Assembly: GCF_038397775.1 (NCBI RefSeq)
Contig: NZ_CP151650.1
Location: 806,001-870,000 of the forward strand
DNA: 64,000 bases
Reading direction: 5' to 3'
Source: Pseudomonas sp. RC10
GTDB taxonomy: Bacteria; Pseudomonadota; Gammaproteobacteria; Pseudomonadales; Pseudomonadaceae
Shown here: positions 9,035 through 16,997 of the stretch, piece after piece
Numbering within the stretch: the stretch's first letter is position 1
How the letters are laid out: each line of letters starts with the position of its first letter
Made by a program: the position numbers and the translations under genes
Notes under the pieces: model-generated
Databases searched by the model: none
What the model saw: only the letters and a program-made list of their open reading frames with translations
Told to the model about the DNA's origin: nothing

Positions 9035-10420
9035 ATGGCAACCGCATCCGCTCGCCTGCCCGAATCCTCGGGCGCCGAACAAGCCAGCTTCGAAGATCGC
9101 ACTTACCGCAAAGTCATTCTGCGCATCCTTCCCGTCCTGCTGCTGTGCTACATGGCGGCGTACCTCGATCGTGTGAACATCGGCTTCGCCAAGCTGGACA
9201 TGCTCAACGACCTGCAATTCAGCAACACGATCTATGCATTGGGCGCGAGCATCTTCTTCTGGGGCTATTTCATCTTCGAAGTGCCGAGCAACCTCTTGCT
9301 GCATCGCTTCGGCGCACGGTTCTGGATCGCACGGATCATGCTCAGTTGGGCCATCGTTTCAATGGCCGTTGCCTTCACGGTGCCATTGGCGAAGTTTTTC
9401 CACATCGAGTCGGAAACCATGTTCTACGTGCTGCGTTTTCTGCTCGGCATTTGTGAGGCAGGTTTCTTTCCCGGCGTCATCCTTTACCTCAACTATTGGT
9501 TTCCGACCCGTCGTCAAAGCCGGGTAATGTCCGGCTTCCTGATGGCTATGCCGATCAGTCTGACACTGGGCGGGGTGATTTCCGGCTGGCTGATGACTCG
9601 CATGCAAGGTGTGCAGGGTATGGCGGGCTGGCAATGGCTGTTGATCATCGAAGGCATTCCGTCGGTGATCATGGCCTTTGTAGTGCTGGCGTTCATGGCC
9701 AACAACATCGATGCCGCCAAATGGCTGTCCCCGCAAGAGAAGGCAATGCTCAAGGCCAACCTGCAGACCGATAGCACAGGTAAAGCGTCGAGCTTGCGCG
9801 AGGTGTTTTTCAACGGGCGAGTGTGGCTGCTGGTGCTGATTCTGCTGACCTTCAATACCGGCTTCTACGGCTTGGCGTTCTGGATGCCGTCGATCATCAA
9901 GAGTGCTGGCATCTCCAACCCGCTGGACATCGGCTTGCTGACGGCCATTCCCTACGGTATCGCCGTGATCGCCATGACCCTCAATGCGCGTCATTCCAAC
10001 AAGACCGGTGAGCGCCGGCTGCACGCGGCGATTCCCGCGATCATCGGTGGCATCGGGCTGATCCTCAGCGCGTATTTCGCCAACAACGTCGTGCTGTCGA
10101 TTGTCTTCCTCAGTGTGTCGGCGTCCGGCGTGCTGAGCCTGATGCCGATCTACTGGACGCTGCCCGGCACGGTGCTGTCAGGTGTCGCGGCCGCTGCGGG
10201 CATTGGCATGATCAACGCCATCGGCAATCTCTCGGGCTTCACCGGTTCGATGATTACGGCCGTTGCCGAGAACCTGACAGGCAACATCAACGACGGCACC
10301 TACGTGCTGGGGGCCTGTCTGTTCGTCAGCGCGGGCCTGATCCTGTCGATTCCCAAAGCCATGCTGGGCAACCACAAAACCGAGGCAGCGCAGCCTGTTG
10401 GTGAATTCTCCAACGCCTGA
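9035..10420 (+). CDS. MFS transporter, ACS (anion:cation symporter) family
   Basis: 461 residues with about twelve hydrophobic segments and an internal hydrophilic loop near residues 220-255. The N-terminal block YRKVILRILPVLLLCYMAAY followed by LDRVNIGFAK is the ACS-family signature; members carry organic anions such as galactonate, glucarate, tartrate and hydroxylated aromatics with H+ or Na+. The start MATASARLP is chosen for its GGAGG at 23 to 27 of the 9000s (9023-9027), 7 nt upstream; an in-frame ATG 75 nt earlier lacks this. A LysR box like that before the xylX-like operon stands 110 bp upstream, so it is probably the uptake system for the same sugar acid. Substrate is inferred from context only. 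Confidence 0.88.
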   Translation: MATASARLPESSGAEQASFEDRTYRKVILRILPVLLLCYMAAYLDRVNIGFAKLDMLNDLQFSNTIYALGASIFFWGYFIFEVPSNLLLHRFGARFWIARIMLSWAIVSMAVAFTVPLAKFFHIESETMFYVLRFLLGICEAGFFPGVILYLNYWFPTRRQSRVMSGFLMAMPISLTLGGVISGWLMTRMQGVQGMAGWQWLLIIEGIPSVIMAFVVLAFMANNIDAAKWLSPQEKAMLKANLQTDSTGKASSLREVFFNGRVWLLVLILLTFNTGFYGLAFWMPSIIKSAGISNPLDIGLLTAIPYGIAVIAMTLNARHSNKTGERRLHAAIPAIIGGIGLILSAYFANNVVLSIVFLSVSASGVLSLMPIYWTLPGTVLSGVAAAAGIGMINAIGNLSGFTGSMITAVAENLTGNINDGTYVLGACLFVSAGLILSIPKAMLGNHKTEAAQPVGEFSNA

Positions 10421-10454
10421 CATCAACCTTGGACTTTTCTGACGCCTCTCTTTC

Positions 10455-10542
10455 TGTGGGAGCGAATTCATTCGCGAGAGGGGCGTTCGGGCGATGCATC
10501 CCTGTCGCCTGGCCATCTTTCGCGAATGAATTCGCTCCCACA
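10455..10542. repeat. REP palindrome, GAATTCATTCGCGA type
   Basis: Left arm TGTGGGAGCGAATTCATTCG, right arm CGAATGAATTCGCTCCCACA: near-perfect 20-bp ends. It lies between the MFS gene and the maleate isomerase gene and probably ends their co-expression. Confidence 0.9.
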
Positions 10543-10710
10543 GGGGCATAGGGTTCGGCCCGAAATCTGTGGCGCGCCACTGCTCACCTCATCCGCCTGC
10601 CATCGCCATCCGCGATGGCAGGCTCGCCAATGCCTGATATACGCCCCCACTCTGCACTCCTAACATCGGTCGCCTACCCGGTCGTTGCCGGCGAACTGAA
10701 AGGAGAACCC

Positions 10711-11463
10711 ATGAAAAACTTTCGAATCGGCCAAATCGTTCCCAGCTCCAACACCACCATGGAAACTGAGATTCCGGCGATGCTGACCTCGCGTTACGGT
10801 CTGTTTCCGGAAGAGCATTTCACCTTCCACTCTTCGCGCATGCGCATGATGCACGTCAGTCCTGAAGAGCTGAAAAAGATGGACATCGACAGCGACCGCT
10901 GCGCGCTGGAACTGAGCGATGCGCGGGTGGACGTCATGGCTTATGCCTGTCTGGTGGCGATCATGTGCCAAGGCGCGGGCTATCACAAAGTCTCGCAGGA
11001 GCGTCTGGGCAAAACCGTTGTCGGCAACAAGTCCAGCGCCCCGGTGCTCAGCTCGGCGGGCGCGTTGATCGACAGCCTCAACCTGCTCAACTACAAGAAA
11101 ATCTCGATCATCACCCCGTACATGAAGCCCCTGACCCAACAGGTCATCGACTACATCGAAGCGGCGGGCATTGAAGTGGTCGATTCCATCAGCCTGGAAG
11201 TGTCCGACAACCTCGAAGTTGGTCGTCTGGACCCGATGAACCTGGTGGCCCACGCCGACAAGCTCAACATCGGACAAGCCGATGGCGTCGTTCTGTCGTG
11301 CTGCGTACAAATGCCGTCGCTGCCTGCGATTCAGGTCGTACAGGATCGTCTCGACAAGCCGGTGCTGTCGGCGTCCGTCGCCACGGTCTACCAGATCCTG
11401 AAAAGCCTCGGTCTCAAAGCCCAGGTGCCGAACGCCGGCCATCTGCTGTCGGGCCAGTTCTGA
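10711..11463 (+). CDS. Maleate cis-trans isomerase (Asp/Glu racemase superfamily), NicE-like
   Basis: 250-residue cytosolic enzyme that converts maleate to fumarate through a cysteine-linked succinyl intermediate. The N-terminus RIGQIVPSSNTTMETEIPAM and the FTFHSSRMRM block closely match, from memory, NicE of the P. putida nicotinate pathway. The two catalytic cysteines are present: C80 in AYACLVAIM and C198 in SCCVQMPS (C197 adjacent). The ATG at 10711 has AGGAGA at good spacing; the longer frame upstream has no conserved sequence. No other nicotinate or maleamate genes lie nearby; only a LysR gene follows after 56 bp. It may process maleate from another route or from the environment. Confidence 0.88.
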   Translation: MKNFRIGQIVPSSNTTMETEIPAMLTSRYGLFPEEHFTFHSSRMRMMHVSPEELKKMDIDSDRCALELSDARVDVMAYACLVAIMCQGAGYHKVSQERLGKTVVGNKSSAPVLSSAGALIDSLNLLNYKKISIITPYMKPLTQQVIDYIEAAGIEVVDSISLEVSDNLEVGRLDPMNLVAHADKLNIGQADGVVLSCCVQMPSLPAIQVVQDRLDKPVLSASVATVYQILKSLGLKAQVPNAGHLLSGQF

Positions 11464-11519
11464 CCCACGACATGACGAGGTACTATGGCGGCCACGCAGG
11501 CCAACGCCCGGTACCTCTC

Positions 11520-12416
11520 ATGAAGCTTGATCCCGTTTCGCTGCGCCTTTTCGTGAGTGTCGTCGAAGAAGGCACCATCGCAGCCGCCGCCCAGCGTGAA
11601 CACATCGCAGCGGCGGCGGTGAGCAAGCGGCTCAGCGAGCTGGAAGAGCTGCTCGACTCCAGACTGCTCAACCGCACCAACAAAGGCATCACCCCCACCG
11701 ATGCGGGGCTGTCGCTGCTGTTCATGGCCCGCAGCGCGCTGAACAACCTCAACGAAATCGTCGTGCAGATGCGCGACTATTCCCACGGGCGGCGCGGCTC
11801 GGCCAGCGTTTTGGCCAACATCTCGGCCATCACCCAATTCATGCCCGGCCTGATTCAATCCTTCATGGCCGACTACCCGCTGATCAACATCAGCCTCGAA
11901 GAACAGCAAAGCCTCGCCATCACCAAGGCTGTCGCCGAAAACCGTGCCGACATCGGCATCTTCACCCGGTTGCCACACGGCGCCGACATCGAAGTCTTTC
12001 CGTTTCGCACTGACCGCCTGGTCCTGCTCGTGCCCAACGACCACCCTTTGGCCGAGCGCGAAACCGTCGACTTCAACGACACCCTTGACCACCCTTACGT
12101 CACCTTGCGCAGCGGTACCCATCTCAATTTTCAACTGATCAAAGCCGCCAACGACCTCGGCCGCTCCCTGAAAATTCGCATGGAAGTCTCCAGCTACGAT
12201 GCGCTCTGCCTGATGGTTCAGGCGGGTGTCGGCATCGGCATCATGCCCGAGGGCAGTGTCGGGATTTACAAACTCGATGGTGCAAAGGCGGTGCGTCTGG
12301 ATGAAGCGTGGGCGAGTCGTGAATTGAGCGTTTGCGTGCGGTCGAGAGAAGGACTGTCGACAGCGGCAGGGCTGTTTCTTGAGCACATCCTAAAAGCCGA
12401 ACCGCAGACGGATTGA
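11520..12416 (+). CDS. LysR-family transcriptional regulator (beside maleate isomerase)
   Basis: 298-residue LTTR. The HTH lies at about residues 5-62 (TIAAAAQREHIAAAAVSKRL) with LLNRTNKGITPTDAG as the wing. The effector domain has MEVSSYDALCLMVQAGVGIG, a pattern I associate with LTTRs near dicarboxylate and hydroxy-acid genes. MKLDPVSLRLF is the standard LTTR start; an in-frame start at 11472 adds 16 residues without family support. It is co-directional with the maleate isomerase and only 56 bp downstream, so the two may share a transcript. Target genes are unknown. Confidence 0.9.
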   Translation: MKLDPVSLRLFVSVVEEGTIAAAAQREHIAAAAVSKRLSELEELLDSRLLNRTNKGITPTDAGLSLLFMARSALNNLNEIVVQMRDYSHGRRGSASVLANISAITQFMPGLIQSFMADYPLINISLEEQQSLAITKAVAENRADIGIFTRLPHGADIEVFPFRTDRLVLLVPNDHPLAERETVDFNDTLDHPYVTLRSGTHLNFQLIKAANDLGRSLKIRMEVSSYDALCLMVQAGVGIGIMPEGSVGIYKLDGAKAVRLDEAWASRELSVCVRSREGLSTAAGLFLEHILKAEPQTD

Positions 12417-12474
12417 TGCTCCTGGGCTACAAAAAACCGTCTTCGCATCGAGCTTGATGCTCGCGAGCTACAAC

Positions 12475-12738
12475 GTGTCCACTCTTTTCGATATCGCCGA
12501 GATGCTCAAGCACGCGCGCAGTGAGGCTCAACTGAGCCAGGAAGCCATCGCCAACCGAGCGGGCGTGTCGCGCTCGACCGTGGCCCGCATGGAAACCCTG
12601 GCCAAAGGCGATATGAGCGTTTCAGCGTTAGTCCGCCTGCTCGAAGCAGCAGGGTATGACTTGAGACTGGTGAAGGCCGGTCATCAACGGACGGTTGAGG
12701 ACATCTTGGCGGAGCAGCGTTCAGGGGCTATGAAGTGA
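12475..12738 (+). CDS. Small XRE/HipB-type helix-turn-helix protein
   Basis: 87 residues from the GTG at 12475 (STLFDIAEMLK follows). Starts at 12454 (TTG) or 12457 (ATG) would add 6-7 residues, but that DNA looks like part of a REP-like repeat, so I prefer the shorter form. One HTH_3 domain covers about residues 5-65: LSQEAIANRAGVSRSTVARM is the recognition region. It resembles HipB-like antitoxin regulators, but no toxin (HipA or similar) is adjacent on either side. It may be an orphan antitoxin, a free-standing regulator or a relic. The C-terminal tail AEQRSGAMK is short and charged. Confidence 0.7.
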   Translation: MSTLFDIAEMLKHARSEAQLSQEAIANRAGVSRSTVARMETLAKGDMSVSALVRLLEAAGYDLRLVKAGHQRTVEDILAEQRSGAMK

Positions 12739-12820
12739 CCTGTTCAGATTGGCCGTTCGGAATTGCTGGCACCCCGGCGACCCAAGTGGCTTGCACGAGC
12801 ATCATGTAAGGAATGAATAG

Positions 12821-12838
12821 GGGGCCCATACGGACCCC
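12821..12838 (-). terminator. Possible stem-loop terminator after the iron-dependent ADH gene
   Basis: GGGGcCC-atac-GGaCCCC: a 7-bp stem with one mismatch, 20 bp beyond the ADH stop on the minus strand. No strong U-run follows (TATTCATTCC), so termination is only likely, not certain. Confidence 0.35.
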
Positions 12839-12857
12839 TTATCAGTGCATCGGCTGC

Positions 12858-14006
12858 TTACATCGCTGTGCGGAAGATCTCTTCGATCTGGTCCTGGTTC
12901 GCCGGGCGTGGGTTGGTGAAGCCACAGGCATCCTTCATGGCGTTGGCCGCCAGAGTAGGGATGTCGTCGGCCTTGGCGCCCAGCTCGCCCAGACCACCCG
13001 GAATGCCGATGTCGCCCGACAGTTTGCGGATCGCCGCGATGGCAGCGGCGGCGCCGGCTTCGTTGTCCAGACGCTGCGTGTCAACGCCCATGGCCGTGGC
13101 CACATCTTTCAGGCGCGCCGGGCAGACGCTGGCGTTGAAGCTTTCCACGTGCGGCAGCAGCACCGCGTTGCACACGCCGTGGGGCAGGTCATAGAAGCCG
13201 CCCAACTGGTGCGCCATCGCGTGCACATAACCCAGCGACGCGTTATTGAACGCCATCCCCGCGAGGAACTGCGCGTACGCCATGTTTTCCCGTGCGGGCA
13301 TGTCGCTGCCGTTGGCGACGGCGGTGCGCAGGTTGGCAGAAATCAGCTCGACGGCTTTCAGCGCACACGCGTCGGTAATCGGCGTTGCAGCGGTGGATAC
13401 GTAGGCTTCGATCGCGTGAGTCAGTGCGTCCATGCCCGTGGCGGCGGTCAGGCCTTTCGGCATCGCGGCCATCAGCGACGGGTCGTTCACGGACAGAAGG
13501 GGTGTGACGTTGCGGTCAACGATGGCCATTTTTACGTGGCGGGTTTCGTCGGTGATGATGCAGAAACGGGTCATCTCACTGGCCGTACCGGCCGTGGTGT
13601 TGATCGCGATCAAGGGCATCTGGGGCTTGGCAGATTGATCGACGCCCTCGTAATCGCTGATCTCCCCGCCGTTGGCCGCGACCAGCGCGATGCCTTTGGC
13701 GCAGTCATGGGGCGAGCCGCCACCGAGGGAAATGATGAAGTCCGCGCCGCAGAGCTTCAGTTGCTCCAGGCCTTTCTCCACGTTGCTGACCGTCGGGTTG
13801 GGCTTAGCGCCGTCGAAGATCGTGGCATTGATGTCCTGCTGTTGCAGCAGCCCGGCCACCTTCGCCGCGACCCCTGCCTTGGCCAGCCCGGCGTCGGTCA
13901 CGATCAATGCGTGACGAAACCCATACTTGCGGATCGCGTCTGTCGCCTCGTCGAGACTGCCGATGCCCATCATGTTCACAGACGGAATGAAGAACGTGCT
14001 GCTCAT
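12858..14006 (-). CDS. Iron-dependent alcohol dehydrogenase (AdhB/YiaY group)
   Basis: 382-residue group III alcohol dehydrogenase, NAD-linked, cytosolic. It aligns from memory end to end with Zymomonas Adh[19 protein letters not shown] at the start and [16 protein letters not shown] at 95-110 for NAD. The metal ligands are D193 and H197 ([12 protein letters not shown]), H262 ([12 protein letters not shown]) and H276 ([10 protein letters not shown]). Likely substrates are ethanol or short diols/aldehydes. It stands alone on the minus strand. Pseudomonas uses such enzymes within ethanol-oxidation regulons, but no pqq or exa genes are here. RBS-like GAAGAGGATTA precedes the ATG. Confidence 0.92.
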   Translation of the reverse strand: MSSTFFIPSVNMMGIGSLDEATDAIRKYGFRHALIVTDAGLAKAGVAAKVAGLLQQQDINATIFDGAKPNPTVSNVEKGLEQLKLCGADFIISLGGGSPHDCAKGIALVAANGGEISDYEGVDQSAKPQMPLIAINTTAGTASEMTRFCIITDETRHVKMAIVDRNVTPLLSVNDPSLMAAMPKGLTAATGMDALTHAIEAYVSTAATPITDACALKAVELISANLRTAVANGSDMPARENMAYAQFLAGMAFNNASLGYVHAMAHQLGGFYDLPHGVCNAVLLPHVESFNASVCPARLKDVATAMGVDTQRLDNEAGAAAAIAAIRKLSGDIGIPGGLGELGAKADDIPTLAANAMKDACGFTNPRPANQDQIEEIFRTAM

Positions 14007-14453
14007 TGATTAATCCTCTTCTTATGGTTATTTGGCCGGGAGGCCGGAGGTCCACTCATCAAGTGAGGGTCATCCTAGGAGCATGAAGAGGGGGGCTAAA
14101 TGGTTCTTTAGGGGGCAGGAGTGGGGGTCTTTGGTCGTAGTGGCGGTTTGGGTGCCATTGCAAAAGCGTAAATTTGGCAACACAAGCCAAGGCAGGTCGC
14201 TGGTCCTCGCAGCCCTGACCGGTTAAGGTTCTGACACCGATATCCAATCAACGCAAGACGGTTCCAATTTGATGTCCGTAAGAAGCCCTTGGTGTGTTCT
14301 GCTCGTTCAGAAGGACCTTCGTGTAAATCAGCAGAATCTAACCAGTTTCATTTTGAGCGTGGTCGATGTGCTGCCTTATGACTTCAAACAAGTGGAGGTT
14401 GGTTGCATCGCTTTGAGCACTGCAGCGGTCTGTGGCCAGCCTAGGGGCAATTC
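14007..14453. other. 447-bp gap without a recognisable gene
   Basis: Holds the upstream region of the iron-dependent ADH gene on its left side and the left flank of the AlbA_2-type insertion on its right. Short open frames here have no recognisable motifs. I see no tRNA, integrase or clear sigma54 promoter. Base composition becomes more AT-rich from about 14160 onward, marking the likely left edge of the insertion. Confidence 0.4.
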
Positions 14454-15920
14454 ATGACTCTTGAGCGCAATGCTGAATACCTTGCCAGCCTCGTCCGAGA
14501 GTTGTGTAAGCTCCCAGCCGAAACACCTTGGCTAGAGTTCAAACACAACAACGCGGACCCGCAGGAGATAGGCGAATACCTCGCGGCGTTATCCAACGCT
14601 GCAGCGCTGGACGGTAAGAGCAATGCTTACTTGGTTTGGGGTGTGAGCGATAAAACTCATGAGCTTGTCGGTACGACCTTCAAGCCTCACAGCGCTAAAA
14701 AGGGCAACGAGGAGCTTGAGAGCTGGTTGTTGCGTCTTTTAAGCCCTCGCCTTCATTTTCGGTTCCATACCTTTGAAGTTAACGGTAGTCCTTTGGTTTT
14801 GCTTGAAATCCCGAGTGCGTACGGAAAGCCAACGACGTTCGAAGGCCGTGAACTGATACGTATCGGTTCGAATAAGAAACCCCTCAAAGATTTTCCTGAG
14901 CAGGAACGAACACTTTGGCGAGTATTTGACCAAACACCTTTCGAGGATCTGTCAGCAGCGAGCAATCTGGATGCTGCTGAAGCCTTGGCCCTCCTTGACT
15001 ATCCCGCATACTTCCAGCTGTTGGGACTGCCTTTGCCTGCAGACCAGAGCGGTATCCTCAGTCGCTTGCAAGAAGATGGCATGTTGCGCTGTGATATCGC
15101 AAAACGTTGGGAAATCTCGAATCTTGGCGCGATTCTTTTTGCGCGTGAGCTGGAGAAGTTCAAGGGCTTGTCGCGAAAAGCAGTTCGCTTGATCGTCTAT
15201 GAAGGTAAAGGGCGATTGAAGACGTTGCGCGAGCGGCAGGGGCACAAAGGCTACGCCAGCGGTTTCGAGGGACTGATTGAGTATCTCAGCGTCCTGTTGC
15301 CAAGAAATGAAGTCGTAGGCAAGGCGCTGCGCAAAGACGTCCCCATGTACCCAGATTTGGCTGTACGTGAACTCATCGCCAATGCCCTTATCCATCAGGA
15401 TTTTTCAATATCGGGCGCCGGTCCGATGGTAGAGATATTTGAGGACCGTCTTGAAATCACCAACCCGGGTGAACCTCTGGTCGATGTAGATCGCTTTCTC
15501 GACAGCCCTCCCCGTTCGCGTAATGAGGGTTTGGCCTCTTTTATGCGCCGAGTAGGTATCTGTGAGGAACGCGGCAGCGGTGTAGACAAGGTCGTTTCCG
15601 AGACGGAGCTCTTCCAATTGCCACCACCTCGGTGGGAGCGACCAGTAGGGTCATTACGAGTCGTGCTCTTTGCTCACAGGGTTCTTAAGGACATGGACAG
15701 GCATGAACGAACCTACGCCTGCTACTTGCATGCTTGTCTGCGCTATGTACTTCGTGACCCTATGACCAACACGACGCTTCGCGAGCGATTTGGCATTGAT
15801 GCCAAGAACAGTGCGATGGCGTCTAGGATCATTCGTGATGCCAAGGAAGCAGGGATGATCAAACCTTATGAGGAAGGGCAATCAAATAAAACCTCGCGTT
15901 ATTTGCCCTACTGGGCCTGA
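14454..15920 (+). CDS. AlbA_2/Schlafen-type domain protein with GHKL-like ATPase domain
   Basis: 488 residues (COG2865-like). The N-terminal AlbA_2 (Schlafen AAA_4) domain at about 15-145 has WLEFKHN (E28, K30) with E23 upstream and the VWGVSD strand ending at D66; in nuclease Schlafens, acidic residues in these regions cut RNA. The C-terminal HATPase_c_4 region has the N-box-like ELIANALIHQD (E306, N310, H314, D316), DRLEITNPG (D331, N337-G339) and EERGSG (371-376). A winged-helix-like tail ends at 488. RBS AGGGG is 6 nt upstream. It is a single gene, more AT-rich than its neighbours and flanked by gene-poor DNA, so it was probably acquired by transfer. Relatives occur in defence islands and as regulators; its role here is unknown. 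Confidence 0.85.
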   Translation: MTLERNAEYLASLVRELCKLPAETPWLEFKHNNADPQEIGEYLAALSNAAALDGKSNAYLVWGVSDKTHELVGTTFKPHSAKKGNEELESWLLRLLSPRLHFRFHTFEVNGSPLVLLEIPSAYGKPTTFEGRELIRIGSNKKPLKDFPEQERTLWRVFDQTPFEDLSAASNLDAAEALALLDYPAYFQLLGLPLPADQSGILSRLQEDGMLRCDIAKRWEISNLGAILFARELEKFKGLSRKAVRLIVYEGKGRLKTLRERQGHKGYASGFEGLIEYLSVLLPRNEVVGKALRKDVPMYPDLAVRELIANALIHQDFSISGAGPMVEIFEDRLEITNPGEPLVDVDRFLDSPPRSRNEGLASFMRRVGICEERGSGVDKVVSETELFQLPPPRWERPVGSLRVVLFAHRVLKDMDRHERTYACYLHACLRYVLRDPMTNTTLRERFGIDAKNSAMASRIIRDAKEAGMIKPYEEGQSNKTSRYLPYWA

Positions 15921-15928
15921 GCCACGGC

Positions 15929-16050
15929 GTATTTGACTGGTATTTGACTGGGATGCCTTTCGTCTCATCAAAATTTAGCGTCTACGGGCCTAAATGGGGC
16001 CGCTTGAGGCCCTTGACCCTACGTTTTTTGTTTGATGGGTATTTGACTAG
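15929..16050. repeat. Three copies of GTATTTGACTRG after the AlbA_2 gene
   Basis: GTATTTGACTGG at 15929-15940 and again at 15940-15951 (tandem), and GTATTTGACTAG at 16039-16050. Between them GGGCCT...AGGCCC can pair. They sit at the right edge of the AT-rich insertion and may be a remnant of its integration end; no matching copy was seen on the left side. Confidence 0.5.
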
Positions 16051-16156
16051 GGGTGAGATCTGCTATGGAACGACGCGACGCGCGGTCGTCATGACTTCAA
16101 GCCGACGGGTACTCGCCTGCCCTTGCAACAGGCGAGTATGAAAGTGCGGCTGAGCG

Positions 16157-16618
16157 TTAAGCGTTAGCCCGCAAAGCCCTGACCGACTCCTCAGCATTCG
16201 CCTTCCTCGCCATCTCGGCGACTTCCTTGGCTACGATGGTCTTCCCGATCGGTGCGAGAGCGATGCCAGCCAGTTTCAGATGCTGAATTCCGAAGGGGAT
16301 GCCGATGATGGTGATGAAGCACGCGAGAGCCGACATCACATGCCCCAATGCCAGCCACAATCCACCGAGGACAAACCAGACGACGTTGCCCAGCAGGCCA
16401 AGGCCGCCGGTGCCAATGTCGTCTTTCAGGTGCAGTTCTTTGCGGCTGATCGCTTCTTTGCCAAACGGGAAGAAGGAAAACTGGCCGATCACAAAACAAG
16501 CTCTGCCCCATGGGATGCCGATGATGGTCACAAAGGCGAGGACGCCGATGATCCACCAGGCCAGGCCCATGAAGAGACCACCGAGGATGAACCACAGAAA
16601 GTTGCCGATAGCGCGCAT
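16157..16618 (-). CDS. yccF: YccF family inner-membrane protein
   Basis: 153 residues made of two YccF (DUF307) repeats: GNFLWFILGGLFMGLAWWII with VTIIGIPWG (about 5-45) and GNVVWFVLGGLWLALGHVMS with ITIIGIPFG (about 76-118). Each repeat has hydrophobic segments, so the protein is an inner-membrane protein with about four spans. The function of the family is not established. AAGGAG stands 6 nt before the ATG. It is a single gene, convergent with the AlbA_2 insertion. The symbol follows the E. coli homologue. Confidence 0.9.
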   Translation of the reverse strand: MRAIGNFLWFILGGLFMGLAWWIIGVLAFVTIIGIPWGRACFVIGQFSFFPFGKEAISRKELHLKDDIGTGGLGLLGNVVWFVLGGLWLALGHVMSALACFITIIGIPFGIQHLKLAGIALAPIGKTIVAKEVAEMARKANAEESVRALRANA

Positions 16619-16735
16619 TGCTTACTCCTTGTTTGAGAACTCAGTCCATTGAGATACAGCGGGGACGGAAGGCTAGCACGGTGCATGCATCTGGAAAAGA
16701 TGCTGAAACGTGCAAAGTCTCAATAGGCGGGCATT

Positions 16736-16760
16736 AAAAAGCCGGCTTGTGGCCGGCTTC
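16736..16760 (-). terminator. Rho-independent terminator (minus strand)
   Basis: AAGCCGGC (16739-16746) and GCCGGCTT (16752-16759) form an 8-bp stem with a 5-nt loop, followed on the minus strand by five T. It would end transcripts from the repressor side. It lies about 235 bp beyond the repressor stop, leaving a long untranslated or small-RNA stretch in between. Confidence 0.85.
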
Positions 16761-16925
16761 TCGGTGACAGGTTTGGTTAGTTTTTGGCTATCCGCACCCA
16801 TCCGCAAAAGTGCGCGCTGCGTGCAGGCGCTTGTCAGGTAGACGAGGCGTCGCACAGGGCGGCGCCTGGTCGATCACCCATTAGCGGGTAGCCGATGGGT
16901 GTTGAAACGAAGGCGTGCAGGATAC

Positions 16926-16997
16926 TCACTCTTGCTTCGTCTGCCCAGTCCTGGTGCGCTGCGATGAGTCGTTCAGGCGCCGCTTTTTATCCGTCAT
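16926..16997 (-). CDS. Possible 23-residue peptide coupled to the repressor gene
   Basis: An ATG overlaps the repressor stop as ATGA (16994-16997) and opens a short frame, MTDKKRRLNDSSQ... ending at 16926. The product would be highly charged (Lys/Arg-rich). No family is recognised. The overlap suggests translational coupling but could be chance. Low confidence. Confidence 0.25.
   Translation of the reverse strand: MTDKKRRLNDSSQRTRTGQTKQE

Noticed and set aside
14032..14457. Short open frames in the gap before the AlbA_2 gene
   Set aside because: No RBS, no recognisable motif and no consistent coding character.
16673..16855. 60-residue open frame on the minus strand
   Set aside because: It contains the strong terminator at 16736-16760 and has no family features.
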